Made by a program: the position numbers and the translations under genes
The notes under the pieces: model-generated
Database searches by the model: none
What the model was told of the DNA's origin: nothing
What the model saw: only the letters and a program-made list of their open reading frames with translations
In this document: positions 10,734 to 23,376 of the stretch, one piece after another
Position numbering within the stretch: position 1 is the first letter of the stretch
Layout of the letters: the number at the start of each line of letters is the position of its first letter
Assembly: GCA_039519185.1 (NCBI GenBank)
Contig: CM076846.1
Location: 227,900,659-227,964,658, forward strand
Direction: 5' to 3'
DNA from: Astragalus membranaceus
Lineage: Eukaryota; Streptophyta; Magnoliopsida; Fabales; Fabaceae
DNA: 64,000 nt

Positions 10734-13700
10734 TTATTTGTTGTGAGTTGGTGGAGATTGATTATGGGGGTTGTAGACCCTCCAGAAAGGCAGTTGCTTG
10801 CGCTTATGGTGGTGGTTGTCTTTGTCATCTATAACTTGGGTTTGATCAGTTGTTTTCTGTAGCATTTCCCACATCACTTGTACATCCTCATATTCACAAG
10901 TCTGTACATCATCCCGAAGCTTCACAAGTCCTGCTCCTGCATGCACCAAATTAGCATATTGTTTTCATCATGTCAGTGTAACTGTACCCCATAATAATAA
11001 TAATAATGATTAATAAACAGTTGAAACATATGATTCAATGTATGCATCACACTTTTTCATTTGTCCTCAATTAATTAGTAGTATGATGTAGCAACAAATG
11101 GGCCATGTCTGTCACTACTCGCTAGAGGAGCCTTTTTAGGACAGTAGCTAGTAGTAGTAGTAGTAGTAAAATAAAACAGGCGCGTTACTTTAAATTGATG
11201 TTGATTTCAGGTCAGCAGCAGCGCAGCGGTAGCAAAGTGGGTGGGTGTGGGCATAAAGTTGCACTGAAAAAGATGTGGATCCTAGTCCTACCACCTCAAT
11301 CCTCCCCTCTTTCTTTCTTGCTTGCTTTCGGAGCTGCCTGCCAAGCCTAGGTTCGTTACTACTAGTACGTACACACCCACTAGTAATAATTAAATTAAGG
11401 GTAGTGGCTCAAAATATGGTGTTAATTTCGGATTATTATAGTAACTAACATATAATACAGTTTATCTGCTTGTATCTGTCTTCAAGTGCCGTGTTTGCTT
11501 GCTAGGCCGATTTTTTTTTAGCTATTTTTTTGGGTACCCCCCCGGGGGTTTGTACCCCACACCCCCCAAATTGACCAAACGGACCAAAATACCCCTAAAA
11601 GATTGTTAAAAAACGAAATCATTCCATTATATTTCCGGAAAAAGTAAGTTTTTTTCCCTAAACATCCCGGAAATAGACGTATTTCCGGAAAGATTTCCGA
11701 AATTTGGCTTCCGAAAATACCTCTTTTTGAGGTATTTCCGGAATTCCCTGGAATTTAACCTTCCGGAAATACCTCAAAAAAGTATTTCCGGAATGTTTTT
11801 TTTTTTAAAATTTCGTTTTAATTAATTTTTTTTTGCTTTTTCAGTGGCAACCAGAATAGGAAACATAGAGCGAGGCGAGCATTCAGGAGCGGGAGAAGAT
11901 GAGCAGAGTCCTTCTGGCAGTAGGAGTAGGTTCCGATTGAGAACTAGATAGGCCGGACACGCGTCTGAGCGTCGTGTCCGAGAGTGAGAGCAGCAGCAGG
12001 AGGCTGAGCCAGACGCCATGCATGTAGATGACCAGGCTGAGGCTGGGGTTGCTCAGCATGATGATGAGGCTGCTGAGCAGGTTTTGTTACACCGGTTGCA
12101 TGTCCACTGTGTCCAGAGACTACTACAGACAGGACAGGTAATACTTTTAATAATTTGTTTATTTTTTAACAATTAATTACTTTTAATAATTTACTAATTA
12201 CTTTTTTTTACAGGACCGGGGTAAGATTAAAGTTGCTTCTCATGGGGGGAAGATACTGAAGATGAGACCTCAGCAACACCACCCACATATAGCAGGATGG
12301 TTGCAGCAAGCCCATCTGTTTGAGCTGGACATCACACCTCTCGGCAACATCAACCACGAGCTCATAGCAGCTTTTGTGGAGAGGTGGCATTCTGAGACCA
12401 ACTCATTCCACATGTCGTGGGGGGAGATGACAGTGACGTTGGACGACGTGTCCGCGTTGCTCCACTTGTCGCTCACCGGCACACCGTTGGCGCATCAGCC
12501 ACATTTTGACATTGCCGATGCTATTCGGGCTGGAGTTGACCTACTGGGCATTGACCACACAGCCTGTTGGGCAGAGTGTCAGTTCAACAGGGGACCGGCA
12601 TTCCGATTTTCTTTCTTGATGGCCGCATACACACAGAACATGGAGCGCGGCCATCTTGATCAGGCGGCACGGTGCTATCTGCTACACTTGTTGGGCAGCA
12701 CCATTTTTGCCGACAAGAGTCACACATCTGTCCCTGTCAAGTGGGTGACTCTTATTTCAGACTTTGCCCTGTGTGGCCAGTGGGCTTGGGGTCCAACTGC
12801 TCTAGCTATTCTCTACGAGCATCTGAATGATGCTTGTTACTGGGAGACGTCGCAGATTGGCGGATACGCTTCTCTGTTGCAGGTAACTAATTAATTATTT
12901 ATTTTTATTTCTTTTTAATTACTTTTATTTATATAATTACTTATTTTTTTTATTATTATTATTTTAGTGCTGGATATATGAGTATTTCCCCACCATCGTG
13001 GTGCGGAAAGACTTCGGTGCCAGTGAACTTCCACGTTGCAGCAGGTGGGCGAACAAGAAGTGCGATAGTATCAAGCTTCCGGAGTTTCGGCAGCTGCTGG
13101 ATGACTTGCAGAGGGAGCAGGTCATATGGAGCCTCTGGGACGACCACAGACAGTACCTCCGGTTTCACAACATTTCATTATTCAGAGGTTGGCTGTTGTG
13201 GGGGGATGTGGCGGTAACTTATATGCCAGACAGGGTCCGTTGGCAGTTTGGATATGTCCAGCAGATTCCTGATCCACCTATTTCGGGCCCACGTCCATCT
13301 CCGGAGGTCATAGTACAGCAGCTGATGTTCTATCAGTCCCCAGCGCTGGCTTTTAGGGACAGCGGTCGACGGACACCCGTCCAGAGTGCTTGTGATGACG
13401 AGTACCTACCATGGTACTTCCAGGTGTCCATTCCCCACCTGACTCCGGCTCCGCCTTCACCTCTAGCTCCGCCTTCGCCTCCAGAGGATGTTGGTCCACT
13501 TCCCTTAGAGTCCAGGATGGAGAGAGCAGCTAGGCATGTCCAGGATATCTATGATAGTCTTTTTGCAGTCGACGGCATTCCTGGGGATGTCTATGATAGT
13601 CTGTTGGCTGCTTTACAGCTTTTGGACAGTTAGTTGTATTATTTTTTGTATTTTTACTGTATTAATACTGATTATTATTGTTTATTAGTTTAGCAAGTTT

Positions 13701-13999
13701 CGTTACATTTAATTATTTCGCATAAACTTTTTTAATTTAAAAAAATATATATTTTTTTAAAATTTCCGGAAATACGTAAAAAGATGTATTTTCGGAAGCC
13801 AAAAATGGCTTCCGGAAATACCTCTTTTTAGGTATTTTTGGAAAACACATATTTCTGCCTTTCGAAAATATGTGTATTTCCGGAAATTTTTAAAAAATAT
13901 TTTTTTTTACGAAAAACTAGGGATATTTTAGGGATTTATGGTAAAATGGGGGTATGGGGTCCGATGAGAGGTTAAAAAAAACAGCCTATAGCCTAAAGC

Positions 14000-14039
<40 letters not shown>

Positions 14040-14679
14040 GAACATAAACCATATAGTTAGGGTATCCGGCCGCTAAATAATCCATGATCTTATCATTACT
14101 AGTGTCTGGTGTGTAATTAAAGACAAGCTGAAAAAGAGAGTTTCCATTGAAAGGAGAAAAATCGGATCCAATCCAATCCAATCCAGGAGGAAGTTTCGAC
14201 TTATTAATAATGAATGGAATGATAAAAAATGCAAAATGCGGCGAGCGAGGGAAAGAAAAACGGTTATCATGCTGTTTGTTTTCCGTAGAATTAGAAAGAA
14301 AAACGGTTATTCTTTTGATAAAAAACACAACTGATCCAATTTGTGTTGGAGAATATAATTAATTTCCAGGATGGATTGAAATGTGTGTGTGATCCAAAAA
14401 AAAAAGTAATGAATGAATTAATTATCATAATTTCCAGTACCGTTGTTATTGCGATGATGATGGTTGAGGTTGAGGTTGAGGCGAATAGAGAGAGCAAGGC
14501 AGAGGCGCTTGACTGGAAAAATCACGTTTTGCCAAATATTCATCAATTTCTCTTTTACTCTTCTCTTCTTCTTCTTCTTCTTCTTCCTCCTCCTCCTTCT
14601 TCTCTGCCTCTGCAGATGTGGCACCACAAATATTCTTTTTAACCCCGCCAGTGCCACTGCCGCTATATATTTTCTCCAC
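10734..14679 (-). CDS. Candidate small gene of unknown function, exons separated by a transposon; 5' end not resolved
   Basis: The 3' exon 10936-10734 follows a clean acceptor (ATGCAG/GAGCAG) and encodes AGLVKLRDDVQTCEYEDV then QVMWEML, a Lys/His-rich stretch and a stop. It looks like real conserved coding sequence, but I do not recognise the family. A partner exon at 14679-14514 (Gly/Lys start, an 11-Glu run, then EIDEYLAKRDFS) ends at a fair donor (CCA/GTCAAG) in exactly the phase needed (166 nt, phase 1), giving about 122 residues. Weak points: no ATG lies in frame in the 5' exon; a stop sits right before it, at a possible acceptor (GCTAG/GTG). A small first exon starting ATG at 14891 with a TATA-like TTTAAATA at 14928-14935 could supply the start. 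The ~3.6-kb intron would contain the Mutator-like element. The two exons could also belong to different genes. Confidence 0.4.
11501..13996 (+). mobile_element. Mutator-like element carrying a PMD gene
   Basis: A PMD gene is flanked by matching inverted, non-coding ends. The left begins GCTAGGCCGATTTTTTTTTA; the right, reverse-complemented, begins near GGCTATAGGCTGTTTTTTTT. Both then carry an ACCCCAYACCCCC-type stretch, a CCCTAAAA-type stretch, and a zone rich in TTTCCGGAAATA (11630-11800 left, 13760-13890 right). Long degenerate inverted ends with dense subterminal motifs and a captured or resident PMD gene fit described PMD-carrying MULEs. No clean 9-bp target duplication was found, so the edges are approximate. 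No MURA transposase is present. Confidence 0.6.
12018..13633 (+). CDS. Plant mobile domain (PMD) protein, transposon-borne
   Basis: Three exons, 12018-12137, 12214-12882 and 12968-13633, join in phase 0 to give 484 residues. The first ATG with an open frame is at 12018; a stop lies in frame just upstream. The core (residues about 55-360) is the PMD, often mislabelled aminotransferase-like or phosphatase-7 long form: HIAGWLQQAHL, ALVERW-like ELIAAFVERWHSETNSFHM, GEMTVTLDDVSALLHLSLTG, YLLHLLGSTIFADKS, then DRVRWQFGYVQQIP. The C-terminus is Pro-rich followed by an acidic helix. In Arabidopsis, the PMD proteins MAIL1 and MAIN act in genome stability and transposon silencing; the role of transposon-borne copies is unclear. 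The frame is intact. Both introns are short (76 and 85 nt), and AT-rich relative to the GC-richer exons. Confidence 0.85.
13999..14038. repeat. (AAT)n microsatellite
   Basis: About 13 AAT triplets directly outside the right end of the Mutator-like element. Confidence 0.95.
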
Positions 14680-15139
14680 CTAGCTGCATGCATGGATCAA
14701 CAAGAGAGCTCGATGAATTAAGGACGGAGCAGGCTGCAGAGATATAGTATTAGAGAGAATAATATATATATTATGTTTGTTTAGAGTTAGTTGACCTCTT
14801 CTACTCTACTCTACTCTACTCTTCTTCCCTTCCCTTGCTTATTTAATATTGTATTAATTAATAATTAATTAACAACACGAGTCAGATCCATCACCGACAG
14901 ACAGACACACAGACACCTAACTCTTCTCTATTTAAACTCCCTTTTCTTACTTATACACTCTATTCACCTTTTCATAACCACCCATCATTTATTTCCTCAA
15001 AAAATTAATAACTCTCAATATTGTGCTTTTTATTATTTAATCTACTATAGATTTATCTACTATAGATTTATACAAATTCATCACATATGATTTTACCAAT
15101 ACCCCCATTCTATCTAAAAGACACCTCAAATTTTTTAGG

Positions 15140-15330
15140 GTAAAAATGTCATTACACTCTATTTCTTCTTTTTTTTCTCTTTATTCTTACACTCTCTTTC
15201 TTACTTTTCACTTTTCTCTTACACTCTCTTTCTTCCTTTTTTCTCTTTTTTCTTACACTCTCTTTCTTCCTTTTCACTTTTCTTTTACACTCTCTTTCTT
15301 CCTTTTTTTTTTCTTTTTACTTTACTTTTC
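15140..15330 (+). repeat. Pyrimidine-rich tandem tract
   Basis: Repeated units built around TTACACTCTCTTTCTTCC, about 35-40 bp apart, 4-5 copies, nearly all C/T on the plus strand. Lies near the 5' end of the Helitron candidate. The open frame here is a by-product of composition. Confidence 0.8.
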
Positions 15331-16338
15331 CCATAAATAATTATTCTCTTTCTCTTATCCCCTCACTTTAATTCTTTTAACTAAATTTTTAAATTTATAC
15401 AAACACTACTTTAATTAAAAAATTTGAAGACTACTACTATAAATCTACAATCTAAAAAACAAGAAGAGTTAATGACTATTTAAATTAGTAATTAATATTT
15501 AAAACAAATATCTCTTATTGATAATCTAATAGCTAACTTTTATTATTTATTATAGTCTACTAATCAACTAAAATAATCAATTGAAACTACGAGATAACTG
15601 CACTGATAAATAAAAAACACGGGATTAATATTTACCATTGATATTTATAATTTTTTTTGACAATTTATAATTAATATTACCATTGATAATTATAATTTTG
15701 GAAAACTACATAAAACTACTATCTAAAAAAACACGTGATAACTGCAATAATCTACTATAATCTACTAATCAGCTCAAATAATCTAAACAAAAAATACGGG
15801 ATAACTGCAATAATCTACTAATCAACTCAAATAATCAATTGAAACTATGAGATAACTGCAATGATATATAAAAACACACGGGATAACTACACAAATATAT
15901 AAAAAGACACAGGATTAATATTTGTCATTGATAATTAATTTTTTTGAAGACCACTATAAACCTACTATCTAAAAAACAATAGTATTTAATGACTATTTAA
16001 ACTACCGATTAATATTTAAAATAAATGTTTCTTATTGATAATCTACTATCTCTATTTTACTATCTACTATAATCTATTAATCAACTAAAATAATTAATTG
16101 AAACTACGAGATAACTGCACTGATATATAAAAAAACACGAGATTATTATTTGTCAATGATAATTAAATTTTTTGAAACCTACTACTACAAACCTACTGTC
16201 TAAAAAATAAGCAGACTTAATCACTATTTAAATTACTAATTAATATTTAAAACAATTATTTCTTATTGTTTAAATAGTCATTAAATATTATTGTTTAAAT
16301 AGTCATTAAATATTATTGTTTAAATAGTCATTGAAATT

Positions 16339-16545
16339 ATGAGATAACTGCACTGATACATAAAAAAACACTGGACAACTGCACTGATATATAAAAAAAA
16401 TACGGGGATAATTGCAATGATATATATAAAAACACGGGATAGTTGCACCGATATATAAAAAAACATGGGATAACAACACGCATATATAAAAAAACACTGC
16501 ACTGACATATAAAAACACACGTGATAAATGCACATGTTGTTTTTA
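16339..16545 (+). repeat. Tandem array of ~31-bp units in the Helitron candidate
   Basis: Six degenerate units of the type GATAACTGCACTGATATATA followed by AAAAAACACGG. Scattered single copies occur upstream at about 15593, 15730, 15793, 15855 and 16107. A 24-bp unit (ATTGTTTAAATAGTCATTAA core) is repeated three times at 16265-16331 just before it. Confidence 0.8.
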
Positions 16546-16833
16546 AATGATACTTTTACATTTTTAGTTTTAATATTTATCAATTTTTTATTTGAAACTC
16601 CTTTTTATCTACTTTAAATTTTTCTTTATTTTCACGGGGTAATGTTCAGACTATTTAAATACTGTCTAAATTCATTTCTAAAAAGAACACGACAGCACCT
16701 GTCCATATGCAAGTCATCATCTATATTTTACAATTGATTTTAGATTAATGAGATTTCAAACTAACGTTTCTATTTGAGGTAATCGTATGACGTAACGCGA
16801 TCGGACCGTGCGGATGCACGGGTATAGTACTAG

Positions 16834-18921
16834 TTTAATATAATACTAACTTCTCTCCATCTAACTTTAATTTTATTATTTATTAACCGCTTTTCTTTCA
16901 AGCCATTCACCTAAATTTTTACACATTGTCACAGAAATAAAACACTCATTCAACGAGAAAGACAGTGGCACCCATTATCCCCATCACTCTTTCTTCTTTT
17001 TTACTCATCAAACAAACACGTTTTTTTATTTTTGACTACTTAAGCGGGTCCTGTATTTATATAATAATATTACTCATTACTCCTTTTTAGCTTTCTAATT
17101 TAAGTATTTCGTCTTTATTAGTTCCTCAAACTCGCATTTAAACTATATATAGAATCAAGCAATTTGGGACTTGTGCTAGTTATCTATGTGTGCACCCATT
17201 AGAGCTTTAGATATCTCACCATCATCTCATTTAAGCAGCCCCACTTAACATTTATATATACCATTTCATCAACCGCTATTCGTCGGCTTTATGGTTTTTC
17301 TTCAACCGGCACTCCTAATGCCTTAGACTCTCTTCAGATGGGGAGGAGAGAGCAAACGTGTGTATATTGCGGTTAGTCCGGTTTATTGCGGACTATAGCC
17401 TACTTATAGTGTGACAGTCTATTAGAGTTCTCACTGACATCTACTCATATTGGGCCCATATCAATAATAATTAATTAATTATATAATTAGAAATCCAATA
17501 TAGCCTTTTACTTATTTTGATCACATATCAATCAAGGCTCCTAATTGATAAATAGCTAATATAATTAATAAAAGAATATATGCCCATTATTTACAATATT
17601 GGAATAAAATATTCTTAACAATTTCATCAACTATTTAGCAAATCATTAAGCTTTATAAGTTTATCCTCTCAATAATATGCATTGTTTTTACCACTTTCTC
17701 ATTCACACCATCTTACTGGATAAAAATAAAGTTAATTTTTACTGCTAGCTTAACCAATTAGAAGTGACTTTTTCTTACCTATGTGAACCTTAATTAATGG
17801 GATCTTCAATCACAAATAAATGTGTTCTAATCATCGATAACTTCGATTAGCCTAAGTCTCATTCCCTTCAACATTGCATATGTAAACTTATAGATAGATT
17901 GTACATGTTTACTCTATTGTCGGATAAAAAATCCAATGCTAAAAAGGGAAAACGACATTATTGGTAGTTTGGTAACTTTACCCTCTTCTTTTTTAAGGGA
18001 GGCGGTTCGACTTTCTGTTGTTAAATTATAATAGTATTTTGCTGTTGAAAATTCTGAATTATATTTGAAACTTCTAAAGGCCACATGGGAAAAAAGCGGT
18101 GATGTAGTTTTTTTAAAATTATGTTTGGTAAAATTAGAATTAGCTTGTAGCTTAATCAAATTGCAGTACACTTTTTTTTGTACAAATAATTACAAAAATA
18201 CTAGAATCATAGGTGGTGTCGGTGAATATGATCCACGTGTTGAGTTAAGAAGATTCAACGGCAACAGTGGTTGGTTCTTTGACAGAGGAAGATATTTAGG
18301 AAAGCTTTGGAGTGATGTGTTAAATGATGTTGATTCTATGACTACTGATATCTAATGAACAGTTATGCAGTATGATAAGTTCGAACCAGTGGTGTCCAAG
18401 ACGAGGAAGAAATTTCGGCAATAAAAGAAATTCGTCCAGAAAACTGTAGGTTATAATACCCGCTCAAAGATAAATTCTGTGTCTGTCTCTTTTTTATCTA
18501 ACTTTTGTAAGTTAGTCCTACAAATTTCACCAAACCTAGAACTTGGTCCAGAAAATTGTAGGCTATAATTCCTGTTCAAGGACAAATTATGTCTCAGCCT
18601 ATTTTTTTATCTAACAATTGCAAGTTAGTCTTTTGTCTCTAGGATTGAGTGTTTTAGGGGGCTTTGTTAGGGACTCCCTATTATTGTTTTGACTTTATTT
18701 TCTTTTTAGTCAAGAGTATTGGTCTAGTCCATTCTTGGGCTATTTTCTGTTATTTTTCTCTTTCTATTTTTTTTTAAAATAAATTAGGGTCGGGGGATGT
18801 TCCCTTTTTCATTCTTGAGAAGGTTTGACGAGACTTCTTTCCTTGCTTTTGCTTAAAAAAAGTATTCTTCTCCTACCAGTCTTAATCTTATGACTGCACT
18901 TTCTAAATCTGTGTCCATGTG
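16834..18921. other. Intergenic region between Helitron and nested elements
   Basis: AT-rich, no gene I can support. 18430-18645 contains a ~113-bp segment present twice in tandem (CCAGAAAACTGTAGG near 18437 and CCAGAAAATTGTAGG near 18550, each followed by a TTTTATCTAAC and AAGTTAGTC block). Confidence 0.5.
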
Positions 18922-18932
18922 TAGTGTAGGGG

Positions 18933-19657
18933 TGTTCGCTGGTGTTTTTAGCAAACAATCACTGGTTTTATTAGAAATGTTTGTGAGATTAAACCAGAAA
19001 TCTCCAAAGCAATTGCCTTTAAACACTGCAGTTTGTCAACAAATATATTTTAAAAGGGAGACAATTCACCATGAAAATGGAAATCAAAGAAAAAGAAGTA
19101 ATAAAATGGAACGCAGAAATGTAAAATGACTTGTATTGAAAGTAATAAATTGCATTAAATGTAAAGAGAATGGTGCACAAATTCACATACGTTGTACAAT
19201 AATTCTTTTACTCTGTTTTCGCTGTGACTTGGAAGTTAGAGTTTCGGAACTGTGTGTTTGGTATAATAATTTGCCACCCTGATTTCTCCGTAGAAACTAC
19301 TATTTATACAGAAAATAATGACTGAAATGTAAACTGCTATGGACACGTGGCTACGTCTCAATAACCAGTGATGGACTTCGTGCCACGCTCGATGCCACAT
19401 ACTGCCTACGTTGTATTAACCGTAGTCTTGAAATTCGACACAACTGTTTGCCAATAACTGCTTGACGAAGTCCTGAATACACTGTCCTGTCGAAAACTTT
19501 TCCCTGTCGAATTGGTGAAGACTTTTTTTGTCGAAAACATGCTGAGATGACTTAAATGTCACTTGTTCTTTCCGAAGGCATTATGAATGATCTTTAATGA
19601 AGAGTCAAACCCTATTAACTAACCACTCAAAAGCCTTGTCGAAATTCTAGGCTAACA
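18933..19657 (-). repeat. 3' LTR (725 bp) of the gypsy element
   Basis: Aligns with the other LTR with three substitutions seen by eye (CACTGCAG/CACCGCAG, AAATATATT/AAATAGATT, TTTTTTTG/TTTTTCTG) and one 42-bp segment absent from the partner. Ends TGTT...AACA. Confidence 0.95.
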
Positions 19658-19675
19658 AATTGCCCCCCAAAAATA
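19658..19675 (-). other. Polypurine tract
   Basis: On the minus strand the bases next to the 3' LTR read ATTTTTGGGGGGCAATT before TGTTAG. A G-rich run directly upstream of the 3' LTR is the expected plus-strand primer site and confirms the minus orientation. Confidence 0.75.
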
Positions 19676-19904
19676 TCTTTTTCGACAGTACAAGTGTTAA
19701 GGAAGAAAAAGAATATTTTTGAAGATTTCGAAACGTCACCTCCAACAACTTTGCATTAAATGGTGATAGGCAAAAATGATCATGACCTTACGCAGATAAA
19801 GCGAACCGTTTCATTGGGCCACGTCATTTGGTTGGTAGACCACGTCTTTTCAGAATCTCAAACGTGCGAAGCGTCGTAACTGTGCAACTGTTGCACCTCT
19901 AACG

Positions 19905-19912
19905 TATAAATA
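19905..19912 (+). promoter_or_regulatory. TATA box for the antisense PMD gene
   Basis: TATAAATA on the plus strand, 157 nt before the ATG at 20069 and outside the LTR. It gives the antisense gene a promoter separate from the LTR promoter. Confidence 0.6.
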
Positions 19913-20068
19913 CGTTTCACTTCATCTTCTTCATTTTCACGCTCCCTTTGAACCTTAAACTCTGAAAATTTCTCAGCTAACCTTGCCTCTTCACGAAAGT
20001 TTCAAACTTTTTCATCGTTTCGACATCTCCACTAAGAACACAACCCTCTTTGTTCGTTATTTACACAG

Positions 20069-23000
20069 ATGGCTTCTTTCAGCGCTCAACCTCAAGAACA
20101 AACAGTTGCTGTGCATGGCTTTGAAGGCTTCGTTGAAGAACCTTCACCAACTTGGTTTAAACAGATACTTATTCCAGCTGGTAAACCTTTTACCCATGCT
20201 TATTTAGGTCCTCTTCCTGACCCCATAGAAAGCGAAGAAGTTAAAGCAATTTTTCCCAGTCACCGTAAACTTCAACCCAGAATTTTTGAAGAAACTCATT
20301 TTCATTTGGAATTTCTGAAAAACCCCAACAGAGTATTTAGATCCGCTCCTAAGGTAGAACAAGGTGATTACATCGCATGGCTTGACAAGGTTCAAAACCA
20401 AAAGGAAGCCATTTGGCAAGAACAGGGGATCTTTGACATTATCCAACTGTCGAAATATGGACCCAGATACGACAGCACTATGATTCTAGCAGCATTGCAG
20501 TTCTGGGATATATCCACTCATAGTCTCCATCTGAAGTGTGGCATGTTATCTCCCACTCTGTTGGATGTGGCTGCCATTACTGGTCTGAAACCACTGGGTG
20601 AAACCTTTGACCCTAAACTGGCCACCAACGACTATGGCTTTTCATTTAACAACCCTACCTTTAGTGCTTATATTGCTGATCATCATGATACTGAGAATGC
20701 TGAAGTGTCTGATTTAGAACATATAGCTTTTCTTACCCTATGGTTGTCATGCTTTGTCTTTTGCTCCCGTTCTCTCCAAGTAGCAAAAGTTTTCGTTCCT
20801 TTGGCCACTCAACTCCATAAAGCCAAGAATATCAATTTAGCGAAATTGGTTTTAGGAAATCTCTATCAGCATCTTGATGGTGCTGCCCTCGAATTGAAAG
20901 AAGGCGAACCAACTGAAAAACTGCTCATTGCTGGTCCTATGTGGCTTATGCAACTTTGGCTCTTAGCCACTTTTGAATCAAGGCTGAACTTGTTTATTCC
21001 TAAGGACATTCGACCAACCTTACCAACTAGAAGAACAGAAGGAGTTCGACTAGCACAATTAAGGAATAGGGAGAAAAACTTGTCTTATGAAGAGACGTTT
21101 TCCACGTACTTCGACATCTTCAACAAGTGCACTACTTTCATTGATGCTATGGCGCCTTTTGTCAAATGCACTTATGGACCATCTTGGTTCATCAACGAAT
21201 TTCCCTCTAACTCAACAGAAAATGCCGAAGAGATCAACCAAATCTGGCAAGCCTATCTTTCGCCTTCTCTTCTTTCGATAAGGCTCTCCCCAAGCAACAA
21301 CAAAAACAATCTTGGCATTAGCAAGTATTTTCCCAGCTACTTTTCAAGGCAATTTGGGCTATGCCAACTTCGACCGGCTCCGGTCTGCTTGCATAGGAGA
21401 GAGTTCAACACTCCAGAGACAGAGCAAGCTTATCATCAAATCTTCAAGAATTTTCGTTTCAAAGATTTGCTCTTTGAACCTGCTAAATTTCAACCAAGTT
21501 TTTCTTGTACGAAGACATTCCAAGATTGGTGGGGTGGATACTATACTAAAGCTTCTAAAGGAAAAACTGATGCAGAAATTTCGAAAATTTTGTATTCAGC
21601 TTTTCCCTCTCAAATTGCTGAGAAGAACAAATCCCCAGGTATGGCCTTTTTTTTTTAAAAAAAAACATATTTCCTCATTAGTTAAAATTTAAAACCATTT
21701 ACCTGATAAAATCTTTGCGTTATGAACAGCTGCTGTTTCAAAGAAAAAGCCCACTAAAGCAGCACCAAAGCAAAACAAGCCAACAGCACGAACACCACCC
21801 AAAACAAAAAAGAAACTTGTGATCAAATCCACTTCCAGCTTACCCCAAATAGAGGTATATCTTTGTTAATTGACTAGACCTTTTAAGTGGAAAGTTTGAC
21901 CATGTTTCATCACCTTTATTTCTTTTTCCTCTTTCAGAAGAAGCCTGGAGTAACAAGTCCTCTTGCAATAGGGAAAAGCCTACTTGCTTCCAGTTCTGAG
22001 GTAACAAATATATCTTCATTTCTGTTTCAAATTTCTTCGACTCTTTTAACACTTGATTATGTTTTAAACTCATGTTTCTCTTTCGCAGGATACTGATAGT
22101 GATAGTGATAACATGCCTCTTATTCACCGGTCAAGGAAAAGAATGCAACCCGAATCTCAAGCAAGGGCTAAAGGGATTGTAATCAAAGAACCACAAGAGC
22201 AATCTCACGGACCTCCCCCTAAGAGACTTCACACATCAGTCGAAATTCCTGTTGTCGAATCTGTAGCTGCTCCAAATGCTCCTTCGACTGAACAAATTTT
22301 GCCTGCGCCATCAACGCCTGTGGAAATCTCCACAGCAACTCCAACTATCCAAAATTCTCCTATGGCTGTTGACGTCGAAGGAACAAACATTGCTACTAAC
22401 GCGAATGTTGAAATGGAACTTGAGCAAACCAAAGAGCAAACACCAGATGTGGCAGGCGCTAAGGATTCAAGCAAAGAGACGACTGAAATTGAGGCTCAAG
22501 AACAAACTTCTACCAAGGAATCAACTAGTAGCGCTATGAGTGACCAGGAGTTTTCGCTGATGAAGAAGACAAATCCTTTGGCTGCTCTTAAACACTTGCT
22601 GAGCTTTTCTTCCTCTTTCCCTGCCATGGTCTCCAGTGCTTCGACTACTTCCTTGACCTCTGTTACTCAAGAATCTACTGAAGAATTGCTTCAACAATTA
22701 AAAACTAAGGTCTTGGAAGGCAATCTCTTTACTAGGATTGGAGAGAACCCATCAGAAAGCTTTGCAATTAAGGACATCGTTCAAAAATTGCTAAAATCAG
22801 AGTCTAATGCAAAACTTTTCGCTTTCCTGATCGAATTTTTGCCAGTTTTTGAAACTTTTGCACTTCACATCAGCAAACGCTCTGAAATTTCCAGGTTGAA
22901 AAACCAAGAGGCTGTACTTCATCAAGAAAAAATTAATGCCTTCAAGGTTTCTCAAACCCCCATTGATGAATTGGAAGTTCAAATAACGGAGGATGAGCAA

Positions 23001-23291
23001 GAACTTGCTAACTGGGATTCAGAAATTCAGCACTATGATGAAGAGATAAGAATTCTCCAAACAAAACTGGCAAATGCTAAACACCAAAAAAGTTTAGTGC
23101 AACAAAGGATGGAGACCCCTAAGTCGGAGATTGAAAAGGCAGCTACTGAGGCTCTTCAACATTTTGATGATGTTCAAAAACACCAAGCCACTATTGCTCG
23201 ACTGGACAAAGAGTTAAGCTTTCTGGAGTCTTCAATTGCTGTGAGCACCAAGATCCTCTACAGGCTCAAGCATTCTCTTCAAAGCCTTTAG
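20069..23291 (+). CDS. Antisense PMD protein of the gypsy element (four exons)
   Basis: Exons 20069-21638, 21730-21854, 21938-22000 and 22089-23291 all have GT-AG borders and join in frame to give 986 residues without a stop. Residues about 85-500 form a plant mobile domain: GIFDIIQLSKYGPRYDSTMI, ILAALQFWDISTHSLHL, CGMLSPTLLDVAAITGLKPL, and the late DWWGGYY. The middle exons encode a basic Lys-rich stretch (KKKPTKAAPK, KTKKKLVIK) that could direct the protein to the nucleus. After a Ser/Thr/Glu-rich linker, the C-terminus (about 840-980) is a long coiled coil. It lies opposite to gag-pol and converges on integrase, the stop codons about 85 bp apart. Extra ORFs of this kind are known in Tat elements; their role is unknown. 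It looks far better preserved than pol. Confidence 0.85.
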
Positions 23292-23376
23292 TAACTTGTA
23301 ATAGTGTAGAATTTCTTTTAATGGCTATGTAATTATTTTGATTGAATACATTACCATTTTGAACCAATTTACGGTT

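Larger units (their letters stand above)
15041..16833 (+). mobile_element. Candidate non-autonomous Helitron
   Basis: The 3' end shows the Helitron signature: a hairpin CCGTGC-GGAT-GCACGG (16805-16820), 9 nt later the terminal CTAG at 16830-16833, followed by T. The 5' end can be placed at TCTACTATAGATTTA (15041, preceded by A), which is repeated at once at 15056. Insertion between A and T without target duplication fits Helitrons. No Rep/helicase frame exists, so it would be non-autonomous. The body holds a pyrimidine tract and a tandem array (separate entries). The 3' end is more secure than the 5' end. Confidence 0.6.

Noticed and set aside
18065..18355. 96-codon plus-strand frame
   Set aside because: No homology features, no coding-like neighbours, borders a tandem repeat region.
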